Position numbers and translations under genes: made by a program. The notes under the pieces were generated by a model, which did no database searches, was not told the origin of the DNA, and saw nothing but the letters and a program-made list of their open reading frames with translations. Source: a virus. Taken from it: a stretch of DNA of 35,720 bases. Each line of letters begins with the position of its first letter. Position 1 is the stretch's first letter. Shown one piece after another: positions 13,867 to 22,749 of the stretch. The DNA is taken from IMG/VR virus record IMGVR_UViG_3300005524_000012, positions 1-35,720 of that record; one strand, 5' to 3'.

Positions 13867-14267
13867 TATTTATCACCTTTCCCTTGTAAAATTTGTACAG
13901 CATTTTTTAAAACATCCGGGACATTCACGCCAGAACGTCCAGCATTTTCAATAATGGATAACAACTCATTAGCAAGATAGAAAAAGATAATCCCATCTCC
14001 GACTAAATGGCCTTGTCCAACTGATTGATCGATGAGATGACCCACAGCAACCAAAAGAAAAATCATGACTTTTTTAAATATCCCAATAAAACCTACTTTG
14101 CTGCTTAACTTGCCTTCTACTCCTGATGCAATTAAACCGCTAATATAATCAAATGCCACAAAGGCAAGTAAAACTTGCAACAATGGGCTCCACCCCCCAA
14201 ATAAATAACCTACAATTGCGCCAGTTCCTGTTGCTCCGAATTTATAAACTAATCCCCATTTCTCCAT
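13866..14267 (-). CDS. Phage holin (toxin-secretion/lysis holin family)
   Basis: I start at MEKWGLVYKF, where GGAGGCGAAAG precedes the ATG. Two or three hydrophobic segments (GAIVGYLFGGWSPLLQVLL, then VMIFLLVAVGHLID and IIFFYLANELLSII) and the typical DYISGLIASGVEGKLSSKVG loop match the Holin_4/phi LC3-like cluster. It forms membrane lesions that release the endolysin encoded next to it (one-base overlap). Confidence 0.88.
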   Translation of the reverse strand: MEKWGLVYKFGATGTGAIVGYLFGGWSPLLQVLLAFVAFDYISGLIASGVEGKLSSKVGFIGIFKKVMIFLLVAVGHLIDQSVGQGHLVGDGIIFFYLANELLSIIENAGRSGVNVPDVLKNAVQILQGKGDK

Positions 14268-14283
14268 TCTTTCGCCTCCATAC

Positions 14284-14312
14284 AAAAAGAGAGCTGAAAA
14301 TCAGCCCTCTCT
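14284..14312 (-). terminator. Terminator-like hairpin before the holin gene
   Basis: On the minus strand AGAGAGG-GCTGA-TTT-TCAGC-TCTCT followed by TTTTT. It would reduce read-through from the virion genes into the lysis genes and may set lysis timing. Confidence 0.6.
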
Positions 14313-14507
14313 GTCTTGTTTTTTCTTATACATTTTGTTCGGCATAAACATTCCCTTGCGATCCATCCAACCATGGACAATTAAAAAGGCAATAAATAAC
14401 AACCCAAAAATCAGCCAAGCTATATCCAAATAACGATTAATTCTTTCAACACCCATAAACCTTCCAAATATTTCAACCAAAATAAAAATCCAAAGAAAAT
14501 ACTTCAC
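14301..14507 (-). CDS. Small two-helix membrane protein, possible second holin
   Basis: Residues 1-18 (MKYFLWIFILVEIFGRF) and about 28-46 (AWLIFGLLFIAFLIVHGW) are hydrophobic, followed by a basic tail. It overlaps the end of the 1351-residue gene. The ribosome site is very close to the ATG, so the start is uncertain. Its position suggests a second holin or an antiholin, but a small virion membrane protein is also possible. Confidence 0.65.
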   Translation of the reverse strand: MKYFLWIFILVEIFGRFMGVERINRYLDIAWLIFGLLFIAFLIVHGWMDRKGMFMPNKMYKKKQDREG

Positions 14508-14511
14508 TTCA

Positions 14512-17500
14512 TCACCTCACATTCTGGCTGGCGATTTGATTCATTAATTCTTGTAATTGACGTAATCGTTTTAATCGTTCTTGTGGTGTTAAGGATGGGT
14601 CATTTTGAACTTGTTTCGTTTGCTTTCTTATCTTACCGATTTGTGTAGCTTGTGCATCCAACTGTTTACGCAATCCTTCATTCAAATCACTTGATGTAAC
14701 GCCTTGTTTTGTTAAATCTGTATGGGCTTGGTCAAGCTTTGTTTTTTGGTCATAGAAATTAGACAAAATATCATTCGAGTATACAGGATCAGCAGTTATT
14801 TTTTGTAATAATGTTTGACCAATAGAACCATTCTTTGTAGCCAATGGCAATCCTAACTCTCCAATTACACCGCCATAAGATTTCGCTAGATAATCAATTT
14901 GTTTAGGCGACACGTTTAGTATATTACCGAAAGCCTTGGCCGGTTCACTTGTTTGTGCATCATATTGGTAGCGAGGCGATAAACTCTGCAAATCTCCAGG
15001 AACAATTGGAGCACCCATGTAATTTTTATTTGAACGAATATCTGAAAAAGGCGCTGCGATTGTTCGACGCGGTGGCAGAAATGTATCAACTATATTATTT
15101 GCAAACTTATCAAAAGCTTTAGGATCTTGGTCAACCCATGACCTTAATACTCGTGTCACACCTGAATGAAATAAAGGCCCCAACTCTACAGGTACAGGTA
15201 TTTTATAAAAAGTACCATCACCTTTAGGAATAACAATGTTATTGTCCTTAATATAGTTGCTTAATTTTTGATAATCCGGGTTATTATGATTGACTGCAAA
15301 ATCCAATATACTTGGTATCGTAATAGCCGCAAATGCTTTTCCAACCGCAAGAGGCGCTGTTTTAGGATTTGAAAACATCCTTCCCGCTTTATCTATGCTT
15401 TGAATAGCTGCGTTAAAATAAGGAACAATCGCATCTATATCTTTTGATATATTCCCATATTTATTAAAGTTTACGGTTACGTCATTGGCCTCATACAAGG
15501 CTTTCATTTTACTATCATAATCCCCATTTTTCGCAATTCGTTTAAATTCAGCCAAACGGGGAGCCGATTCCACGGCATTATTTAAATTTTCAATAGCTCC
15601 CAATCCTTTGTGAAGGAGAGGTTTAATTCCTTTTTGTGGTAATATAGATGCTTTACTTTGTGCTAAAAGGTTCACATCTGAAGAAATTGGGCTTGAATGT
15701 CCACCTCCAACTGCTTTAAAGGATTTATACAACTCGTCATTCCTCATAACACTAATAACCGATTGCACTAAGTCTTTAGAAAAAATGAATGGATTATTTG
15801 TGCTCTTTGAATTGACATAAGCTGTTGGAATATCCCTAAAAATATTCCGCGTTAAAGAGAATACCGGGTTAATTCCTGTTGTTAGGTTTTTCATGACTCT
15901 TGTTACTTGACCTACTGCGCCAATAACAAAATTTTGTGCTTTCGGTTGTAAGTTAGTTATCGCATCTAACAAGTGAGGATCATTCACCCGAACATGGACT
16001 TTTTGGCCATCCACAATACCTGTAACAATATTACCTTTAGTTAAATCTGGTTTTTGGTCAAAACCTTTATTTAATTCGTCTAAAACCCCGTTTACTCCTT
16101 CTTTTTGCAGAGTTTCCATTACACTTTGTGGTGTTTTATCAGTAGGAATGATTTCTGCCCAGTCTTTAAACGCTTCGGGATTCTGTTTTATATTATTTAT
16201 GAGCGCCTGCATGACCTCATTCCGTTTTGCTGTTTTTATATATTGGGCCGTATGCTCGATCGTGCTTTCAATCGGGCTGACAATTTGTCTTTGGGATCCT
16301 GTCGCTTTTTTAACTGGATTAGACTGGTTAGCGAAACCTTTTTTTGCTGAATTATTAAATTTAGGCATTTCTAATTCGCTAAAAATACGGTTATTCGGCA
16401 CATAATGAGGATTAGCTTTTAAGTACCCTTCCCATTGGTCCTTACTCAAAATACCTGTATCTACAAGCCATTTTTGCCCTAATTGCTTGTTGTATTCATA
16501 GTATTGGTTCGCTAAATCCTTAAATTGAGGATATTGCGCCTCATAATTTTTGACGATTTCTTTCGATTTGCCTGTTGTCATGTTCATTTCATCAGGAAAG
16601 ACTTTTTCGCCGCGTTCCATCCGGGTAATTGCATGTTTATTAACAAGGTAATCCTCAAATTCCTTTAATTTACCTTTAGGTACTTGCATGGTAATATCTT
16701 TTAATGATTTTCCTACGACTTCCCCATTTTTATCCACCAAGTTTTGGGTAAGAATTTGCTTGCTGATCTGGTCGCTTCCGCGAGAATTAAGACCTAATAA
16801 ATGTGTCCTTTCAGTAGGTTTTAAATCTCTTCCTAAAACAGCTTCTACTTGTTTATCAAATTGGCTTAATCTGTGTAGATTATCTACCGTTTTAATATAA
16901 GCTTTATCGACTGAAGCTTTGATATTAACAGGTGACTTTTCTGTTTTAGTTCCAATATGTGAAAGTGTATTCGGTAATTCTTCCCCTTGTCGATAAGGAG
17001 CATCCATAAGATTAGGCTTTGTCGCCGCTTTCGCCCCTGCTTTCAGATCAATGAGCCCATACCCATGATTATCTAAGTCACTAGGAGGTAGCATACCAGG
17101 CGTATTACCTTTTGGTGCCGAGGTTATATTGGTATAAGACTGGCTTTTTTTTTGCGGCACGCGTTTTTCAACAGGCGTAAGAATATCTAATAAAGGCTGA
17201 ATGTTTGTAGGCTGACCAGGTTTATATGGTAATGGTATTGGATTTGCGCTAATGGGTCCTTGTTCGGCTAATCGAAAATTTTTTAACCCATTTTGGAGTT
17301 GAGTTTTAGGCGTTAACTTACTCAATGTTTCAGAACTCGGACCGCCTGTATAGGTAGGAACTTCACCTTTTAGAGATTTTGCACCTAATTTACCAGCTCC
17401 GTTTAATATTGCTGCGCCTCCTAATCCGATTCCTGCACCCATTCCCGCATTGATGGCTAAGTTTTTAGCTACATCTTGAGGCGTAAAGTTTTGTCCATCT

Positions 17501-18567
17501 ACAAAATGCTTTGCTGCCATATCCACTCCACTTCCAGCAGCTCCACTGGCAGCACCATGTAAACCCATTTTAATTAAAGGATTATTTAGAACCTCCGCAC
17601 CTTTAACGGCTGTACCTAACCCTTTTCCTGCAACACCAAGGATACCGTCACCCACCATGTAAGGAAGCATATTGCCGGCAGCACCACCGGCCAAGTTAGT
17701 CAATTTTTCCGGAATGGTTGTAGCTGGGCTTAATGCTTTCTTTTGCATTTCAAGGTTTACTTTAGCAATCGAATCGTTCGGGTTTTTCTTCAATCGGTCT
17801 TGAAGATATTTCGTCTGTGCTTCATTGGCTTTGGCATTCGCATTGGGAAAAAGAGTGCCCATCAATTGGTTATCAAAACGTTCTCCATATGTGCTTAGAG
17901 TCTCGAAAAAGTTACTGATTCCGTTATATGCTGAATGACCTAATTTATTTAACCAGCTCTCATTATTTTGTACTGGTGCTTTTTGTGAAGATTTTTGCGC
18001 CTGTTGTTCTGCTACGCCCTGGTCAAACGCATCCTTCCAGTCTTTCGTGGCGTATTTCTCCTCTATTTGCTTGTGTGTATTGTTCGCGTCCTGCTGTGCT
18101 TGTTTATAAAGTTGTTTAAACGCCGCCGCTGACTTAACATTCCCACCACTTGCCGCATTGTACATGGCATCAATAAAGTCATTGACCGTAAAGCCGCGGG
18201 CTTTGATTTCTCTTTGAAGAGACGGATCATTTTTAATATTTTCTGCATATCGCCAAGCTCCTTTAAATTCTGGGTCCTTATTCGTTGTATGTTGGATGAT
18301 GGCATCAAGTCGTTGGGCAGCATCATCATTAGTTGTATTTCCAAAGATGTTATCATATTTACTTTTATCTATCTGTGCCTGTTGCGCTTTTTTCTGTGCC
18401 TCTTTCAATGCTGATACTCTTTGATCAAACATTGTCTTAGCAAATGCCGCTTGTGCCTTTCCCGCCCCTATTTGCCTAGCTTGGGCAAGACCATTATCGA
18501 ATGCGCCTTGCCCATACATTTGGTCAAATATATTTTTATAGTTTTGTTGATCGAAATTGTAAACCAT
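14512..18567 (-). CDS. Large polyvalent internal virion protein (LPD38-type)
   Basis: At 1351 residues this is the largest gene. Its start is Gln/Ala-rich (YKNIFDQMYGQGAFDNGLAQ). Residues about 290-385 are Gly/Ala-rich and hydrophobic, like membrane-inserting parts of ejection proteins. Residues about 850-1150 (VRVNDPHLLDAITNLQPKAQ, then EANDVTVNFNKYG and VPYFNAAIQSIDKAGRM) match LPD38, a large polyvalent-protein domain of injected phage and conjugative-element proteins. It is probably packaged and ejected with DNA, forming a channel or acting in the host. The C-terminus is a Gln-rich coiled coil. There is no classical tape-measure pattern. Confidence 0.75.
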   Translation of the reverse strand: MVYNFDQQNYKNIFDQMYGQGAFDNGLAQARQIGAGKAQAAFAKTMFDQRVSALKEAQKKAQQAQIDKSKYDNIFGNTTNDDAAQRLDAIIQHTTNKDPEFKGAWRYAENIKNDPSLQREIKARGFTVNDFIDAMYNAASGGNVKSAAAFKQLYKQAQQDANNTHKQIEEKYATKDWKDAFDQGVAEQQAQKSSQKAPVQNNESWLNKLGHSAYNGISNFFETLSTYGERFDNQLMGTLFPNANAKANEAQTKYLQDRLKKNPNDSIAKVNLEMQKKALSPATTIPEKLTNLAGGAAGNMLPYMVGDGILGVAGKGLGTAVKGAEVLNNPLIKMGLHGAASGAAGSGVDMAAKHFVDGQNFTPQDVAKNLAINAGMGAGIGLGGAAILNGAGKLGAKSLKGEVPTYTGGPSSETLSKLTPKTQLQNGLKNFRLAEQGPISANPIPLPYKPGQPTNIQPLLDILTPVEKRVPQKKSQSYTNITSAPKGNTPGMLPPSDLDNHGYGLIDLKAGAKAATKPNLMDAPYRQGEELPNTLSHIGTKTEKSPVNIKASVDKAYIKTVDNLHRLSQFDKQVEAVLGRDLKPTERTHLLGLNSRGSDQISKQILTQNLVDKNGEVVGKSLKDITMQVPKGKLKEFEDYLVNKHAITRMERGEKVFPDEMNMTTGKSKEIVKNYEAQYPQFKDLANQYYEYNKQLGQKWLVDTGILSKDQWEGYLKANPHYVPNNRIFSELEMPKFNNSAKKGFANQSNPVKKATGSQRQIVSPIESTIEHTAQYIKTAKRNEVMQALINNIKQNPEAFKDWAEIIPTDKTPQSVMETLQKEGVNGVLDELNKGFDQKPDLTKGNIVTGIVDGQKVHVRVNDPHLLDAITNLQPKAQNFVIGAVGQVTRVMKNLTTGINPVFSLTRNIFRDIPTAYVNSKSTNNPFIFSKDLVQSVISVMRNDELYKSFKAVGGGHSSPISSDVNLLAQSKASILPQKGIKPLLHKGLGAIENLNNAVESAPRLAEFKRIAKNGDYDSKMKALYEANDVTVNFNKYGNISKDIDAIVPYFNAAIQSIDKAGRMFSNPKTAPLAVGKAFAAITIPSILDFAVNHNNPDYQKLSNYIKDNNIVIPKGDGTFYKIPVPVELGPLFHSGVTRVLRSWVDQDPKAFDKFANNIVDTFLPPRRTIAAPFSDIRSNKNYMGAPIVPGDLQSLSPRYQYDAQTSEPAKAFGNILNVSPKQIDYLAKSYGGVIGELGLPLATKNGSIGQTLLQKITADPVYSNDILSNFYDQKTKLDQAHTDLTKQGVTSSDLNEGLRKQLDAQATQIGKIRKQTKQVQNDPSLTPQERLKRLRQLQELMNQIASQNVR

Positions 18568-18583
18568 TTACCCACCCGCCTTT

Positions 18584-19492
18584 CTAAAACCAGTTATGAG
18601 CATCCCAAAACTTTAACGCATTATTAATATCGCCATACCGATCTTTAATATATTGACCCAACATAATCAACTGATTAAGTGGATTATCGTAACTCAATCC
18701 CATTTTCTTTTCGTATTCAGCTCTTGTTGATTTTAAGAACTGACCATATCCATATGCAGTGGATGTAGGGTTTTTATCATGTGGATTCCAGTTGGATTCC
18801 CGACCAACCAATTCCGTTAGACCTACTACCCAACTTTGAGGAATAGCACCCATTTGAACAGCTTGAGCCAAATTCTTTTTATATTCCTGATAACCCGGAC
18901 TTTGCAGGGCTTCCTTTTTCGTTTTCCATGTATTCGTGTAAGTGGATGCAGGCGCACTACTCGCGTTCACGTAGTCATTTCCGTAAATACTCCGGTATTT
19001 ACCCATCGGCAAAGATGGCTGAATGGTGTTTCCCCCTATACGAACGACTACACCATTAAAATGGTCTTTAAAGTAGCCACTTGTCATATCCGCCACGGCC
19101 ACGCCTGTTTTAGACTGAGAACCTATGAATTTACCATTTCCAAGGTAAATTCCGACATGCCCATTCTTTTTGTAAGTATCAAAGAATACTAAATCGCCCG
19201 GCTGAATTTGCGACGGATTTACACGTACCCCTTTCTTAAGGAGTCCATCTGTATTTGCCCCGCCTAAATCTATTCCAGCCTGTTTGAAGGCATAATCAAC
19301 AAATCCCGAACAGTCAAAATTTCCTGCTTTGACATCAGCGTCATTTCTACCTCCTCCCCATACATATTGCGTTTTACCTACTAGACCTAAGCCCACTTTT
19401 GCCGCTGTCACCCCGGCCCCACTGCCGGGAAGATTAGGGAATGCCGGCAAGGAGGTTGTTGGCACCATTGGTATAGCCTGCGATTTGGGCAT
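18584..19492 (-). CDS. Virion peptidoglycan hydrolase: NlpC/P60 plus lytic transglycosylase-like domain
   Basis: Residues about 30-155 are an NlpC/P60 peptidase, with Cys61 in NFDCSGFVDYAF and His112 in NGHVGIYLG. Residues about 215-302 (VGRESNWNPHDKNPTSTAYG, then YGQFLKSTR) resemble the C-terminal lysozyme-like part of aggregation-promoting/transglycosylase proteins. Two activities in one protein suit a virion enzyme that opens the wall during entry. The start overlaps the previous gene by 59 bases and has no good ribosome site; a downstream ATG (MVPTTSLPAFP) is an alternative. Confidence 0.85.
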   Translation of the reverse strand: MPKSQAIPMVPTTSLPAFPNLPGSGAGVTAAKVGLGLVGKTQYVWGGGRNDADVKAGNFDCSGFVDYAFKQAGIDLGGANTDGLLKKGVRVNPSQIQPGDLVFFDTYKKNGHVGIYLGNGKFIGSQSKTGVAVADMTSGYFKDHFNGVVVRIGGNTIQPSLPMGKYRSIYGNDYVNASSAPASTYTNTWKTKKEALQSPGYQEYKKNLAQAVQMGAIPQSWVVGLTELVGRESNWNPHDKNPTSTAYGYGQFLKSTRAEYEKKMGLSYDNPLNQLIMLGQYIKDRYGDINNALKFWDAHNWF

Positions 19493-20210
19493 TATTCATT
19501 GATTGTTGTAGATTTCCGTTATATTGCAGCTCGTACATTCTCCAAGCAGCATCCTCGCCGTATTGCTTTTTCGCCCAATCTAACTGCGCCTTTTCTTGTG
19601 CGCTCATGTGATTGTATGTGTATTCTCTCCAAGCGCGGTCAGCAGCTGCTCCCTGGTCGCCAACCCAATCACGATGCTGTCTATATAAATCATTTTGATA
19701 TTGACTCCACGCATTGTTTAAAGCTTGAGCCCTTGCAACTTCTGCTGCATTTGCTTGGTCGTTCGCTTGCATATCTAGTTTGTTATAAGCATCTTGCTGA
19801 TTCATATTGATGGTATTCAATGCATTCTGTCTCTGGCTTGCGAGATTGGCTTGCGCCGTGATGTTTTCGCCGCTGGCATTAATCCCATTCGCCGCCATTA
19901 ACTCACGCAATTTCGCCACATTCTGTGCGTTTGTAACATCCGCTTGATTGCGCTGCGCTTGGTATTGTGGTGCTAATGCTTGTTTTTGCTTATCTAGGTT
20001 AGCAATCGCTTGTTTTTTCTGCGCATCATAAAGAGCATTGATTTTTTGTGACTGTGTATCAAATGGCGTTTGAACATAATTCCGAACATCTCCATAAATT
20101 TTCTTTCCATTATCACCGATATAGGTTCCTTTACCTATACTAAATTGTTTTCCGCTTGAATCGGCATAGAGATTATCACCAATTTGCTGATAAGGTAGCA
20201 TGTTAGCCAT
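19434..20210 (-). CDS. Coiled-coil internal virion or tail protein
   Basis: Residues about 55-200 are Ala/Gln/Asn-rich helices (LYDAQKKQAIANLDKQKQAL) with heptad character and no catalytic motif. The N-terminal part (NLYADSSGKQFSIGKGTYIG) is a small beta region. In podoviruses, genes between the tail nozzle and the largest ejection protein often code for internal virion proteins, and composition and position fit. The family is not recognised. Confidence 0.65.
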   Translation of the reverse strand: MANMLPYQQIGDNLYADSSGKQFSIGKGTYIGDNGKKIYGDVRNYVQTPFDTQSQKINALYDAQKKQAIANLDKQKQALAPQYQAQRNQADVTNAQNVAKLRELMAANGINASGENITAQANLASQRQNALNTINMNQQDAYNKLDMQANDQANAAEVARAQALNNAWSQYQNDLYRQHRDWVGDQGAAADRAWREYTYNHMSAQEKAQLDWAKKQYGEDAAWRMYELQYNGNLQQSMNNAQIAGYTNGANNLLAGIP

Positions 20211-20222
20211 GGGATTACCTCC

Positions 20223-20807
20223 TTACTTCTGTTCTTGCGCTTGAAAATATACGATGACATATTGATAGCTGTTCCCTTTGTTTTTTACACGAATAGTTGC
20301 ACCACTAGAGGAAATGCTAACAATGGAACTAGCAACATTGTATTGTCCGTCCACATCGGTATTATAGATACTATAGACCAAGGAAGGGTTGCTACTGAAT
20401 CGCCCGCTTGGAAATGTAATAATGAAATCCTGTGATGCCCCTGGCGGAAGGTTTAAAGTGCCACTTTGACCGGCATAATTTTTTCCCAATCCTGCAGGCA
20501 AATAAGATAGGCCATCCACATAGGTTTTCCTGTTTGTATCCGTGGTATCTATATACGACTTCAAGCTCTCAAGCAGGGTTTGCACATCATTTCCTGTCAA
20601 TCCTGATATCGTTGTAGCCCCTAAGTTTTTTGCCCCGCTATCGCCGCTTGCCGTGCTTTTAAGACCATCAATCAATGTGTTGTATGTTTGCCGCAATTCA
20701 TCCGGCGCCGCATCGAATTGAGCTTTTAAAGCTGACGGTGTTAATGACGGTTTATCGTCCAAATCTGCTACTTTTTTTGTAAAAGCTAATAGTTTAGGAA
20801 ATGCCAT
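20223..20807 (-). CDS. Virion appendage protein with a lectin-like C-terminus
   Basis: The N-terminal ~75 residues (MAFPKLLAFTKKVADLDDKP, then LKAQFDAAPDELRQTYN) form a segment often seen at the start of Bacillus phage fibre or baseplate proteins. Residues about 115-194 (LPPGASQDFIITFPSGRF, ending YVIVYFQAQ) look like a small H-type lectin beta sandwich. It probably binds host surface sugar. The ATG lies eight bases after the AGGAGG-like site. Confidence 0.65.
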   Translation of the reverse strand: MAFPKLLAFTKKVADLDDKPSLTPSALKAQFDAAPDELRQTYNTLIDGLKSTASGDSGAKNLGATTISGLTGNDVQTLLESLKSYIDTTDTNRKTYVDGLSYLPAGLGKNYAGQSGTLNLPPGASQDFIITFPSGRFSSNPSLVYSIYNTDVDGQYNVASSIVSISSSGATIRVKNKGNSYQYVIVYFQAQEQK

Positions 20808-20820
20808 ATGATGATTCCTC

Positions 20821-22704
20821 CTATCGTATAAAATTTTGTAAAGTGTATTTAATCACGAGTGAAAAAATAGTAAGCCCCTCGTTTAACCGATCATTGGAGA
20901 CAGTTAGTTGAAAATACGTAACCTTATTCGCATTGATTTTCTTCTTAAATTCCTGTGGAAAAGAAGAAAATTGAAAGCTGAAGTTTCTAAAATCTATCGT
21001 ATTAAAATCAAATAGGTTCGCTTTAACAGTGTCCTCATCATATACATCCGTGAAAAAGGTAAAATTCGTGAAATCTATGTTGTTAAAATTGAATAATACG
21101 GCATCAATTCTCCGTCCTCCGCCTTGTTTCTTGTCAGTTTCATATGAAAATCGAAGACTCGTAGCCCCAGATGGTTTTAACCCCATGAAAACATTTTCAA
21201 TCCGCTTATATCGTTCTTCGGCACCAAAAGTTAGTTCTTTTGACTTCCAATAAGCTACGATCGGCTGCCCATCATCGTTGTAACTGTTCGCGTTGGATGT
21301 ATCTTTTTGGAATTGATACACCATTCCATTGTTTGAACTACCGAAATATAAAAAACCTCCCATCTCTAAGAAACAGGAAGCTGGAATATTGTTATAGATG
21401 TACCATTTTCCAAACGGCGTTTGCGGTGTTTTCTTGGCATAATCTAAGACATACACATTTCCATTGACCGCCAGCCAATATTTTTTGTCATAATCAATGG
21501 AAACTGCTTGATTCAAGCCAGTTTCAAGCAATAATTTACGGTCAACCGTCAATGATATATGCTGTACATTCCTTTCATCCCGAACATTAGTATTCGTTAA
21601 GGTATAAACCCCATCTTTCGAGAGGAATGTCGGGTTATTTTCGATGATTTGAATACTATTTGGGGCATATGTCCCTATCTCATCGTTAATTGGTTTAGAA
21701 GGGAAGCTGGCAATCCCTGTATTGCTGTCAATTTGATACTGAACTTGATGGATTCCATTTTCCCGATGTATCACTAAGTAGTCATATTGCTTTGAAAATC
21801 CCTTTATTCGGTCGGGAAATTTGTAAAATCCATTTTCTGGCCAATAAGTTGGGTCATAAAGTCCGCTTCTCCATATATATTCCGGCATATTAGGATTTCC
21901 GGTAACAAACATTCTTGTATCATTGGCACCTCCGAACGCAATACCGGTTGTACAATCGAAAATTTGGTCAGGATAACCGGAAACTGCCTTTCCTGCCGTG
22001 ATAATGACATTATTCGTTCCTGTGGCCGGGGCTGTCGTAAAGGTAACTTGCCCTTTAGCCCGATCTACAGTTAATCCTGAACCCTCTGTAATGGTCGAAC
22101 CATTTACAACCGCAGTCACCGTTGTAGCATCCAAATTTGTTAAAGAAAGCTGAAATAATTTTGATGAACCATCACCACTAAAACTATCCTTAAATTTGTT
22201 CCCAATCAGATTAAAGTCCTCGTTTGGCGTGCCTCCGCCAGCCGGCAGTTTTGATATTTGAATCGTCGGGATATACGGTGTTACAGGAGCGACCGTTGTA
22301 CCGTCATAAACCAGCATTTTCGCTCCATCCATAATGTAGCATTTTCCGTTCATCGTGAAGAAAAAGACCTTTTGATTATTTAATCCAGAATAAATCACAA
22401 CAGGTTGATTATTCCCTGATTGGGTATAGAGCCATGATCCCCATGCAATTAATAAAACAGAAGTGCCATCACTCTTTTTATACTCATATAAGCCATTAAT
22501 TTGACCTGCACCTAACGAAGTCGGAAACACCCGCTGATACCCTGTGCGCTTGTTTAAACTGCCGCGCTCATCAATCCACATATTCAGCATATCTGGGCTT
22601 TCATGGTCATTAATCTGACTAGACGATGGTGTTACATCTATTCCTAAAAATGGCTCTAATCGCAAAAGGGAAGGAGCCTGGGATTTTAAATTGATTTGCG
22701 CCAT
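20821..22704 (-). CDS. Tail nozzle/stabilisation-like protein (podovirus)
   Basis: I start at MAQINLKSQAP, where AAAGGAGGATGCAA precedes the ATG. About 627 residues of repeating beta blades (SVLLIAWGSWLYTQSG, KCYIMDGAKMLVYDG, MFVTGNPNMPEYIWRSG, HRENGIHQVQYQ) read like the beta-propeller nozzle proteins of short-tailed phages (P22 gp10/T7 gp12 class). It would close the tail tip under the connector. The C-terminus is a beta domain with FNFNNIDFTNF and FDFNTIDFRNF repeats. Confidence 0.7.
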   Translation of the reverse strand: MAQINLKSQAPSLLRLEPFLGIDVTPSSSQINDHESPDMLNMWIDERGSLNKRTGYQRVFPTSLGAGQINGLYEYKKSDGTSVLLIAWGSWLYTQSGNNQPVVIYSGLNNQKVFFFTMNGKCYIMDGAKMLVYDGTTVAPVTPYIPTIQISKLPAGGGTPNEDFNLIGNKFKDSFSGDGSSKLFQLSLTNLDATTVTAVVNGSTITEGSGLTVDRAKGQVTFTTAPATGTNNVIITAGKAVSGYPDQIFDCTTGIAFGGANDTRMFVTGNPNMPEYIWRSGLYDPTYWPENGFYKFPDRIKGFSKQYDYLVIHRENGIHQVQYQIDSNTGIASFPSKPINDEIGTYAPNSIQIIENNPTFLSKDGVYTLTNTNVRDERNVQHISLTVDRKLLLETGLNQAVSIDYDKKYWLAVNGNVYVLDYAKKTPQTPFGKWYIYNNIPASCFLEMGGFLYFGSSNNGMVYQFQKDTSNANSYNDDGQPIVAYWKSKELTFGAEERYKRIENVFMGLKPSGATSLRFSYETDKKQGGGRRIDAVLFNFNNIDFTNFTFFTDVYDEDTVKANLFDFNTIDFRNFSFQFSSFPQEFKKKINANKVTYFQLTVSNDRLNEGLTIFSLVIKYTLQNFIR

Positions 22705-22720
22705 TTGCATCCTCCTTTCC

Positions 22721-22748
22721 ATAAAAAATAGAGCCCTGAAAGAGCTCT
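22721..22748 (-). terminator. Terminator after the second recombinase
   Basis: On the minus strand AGAGC...GCTCT with a wobble-extended stem, then ATTTTTT. It lies between the recombinase stop and the ribosome site of the tail nozzle gene. Confidence 0.65.
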
Positions 22749-22749
22749 T

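Noticed and set aside
16105-16405. Plus-strand open frames inside the 1351-residue gene
   Set aside because: Antisense shadows: no ribosome sites, low-quality composition, and the minus-strand gene is intact across them.
14512-18567. Tape-measure protein of a long-tailed phage
   Set aside because: No major tail tube, tail chaperone or distal tail genes accompany it, and the order of genes and the nozzle-like protein point to a short tail.
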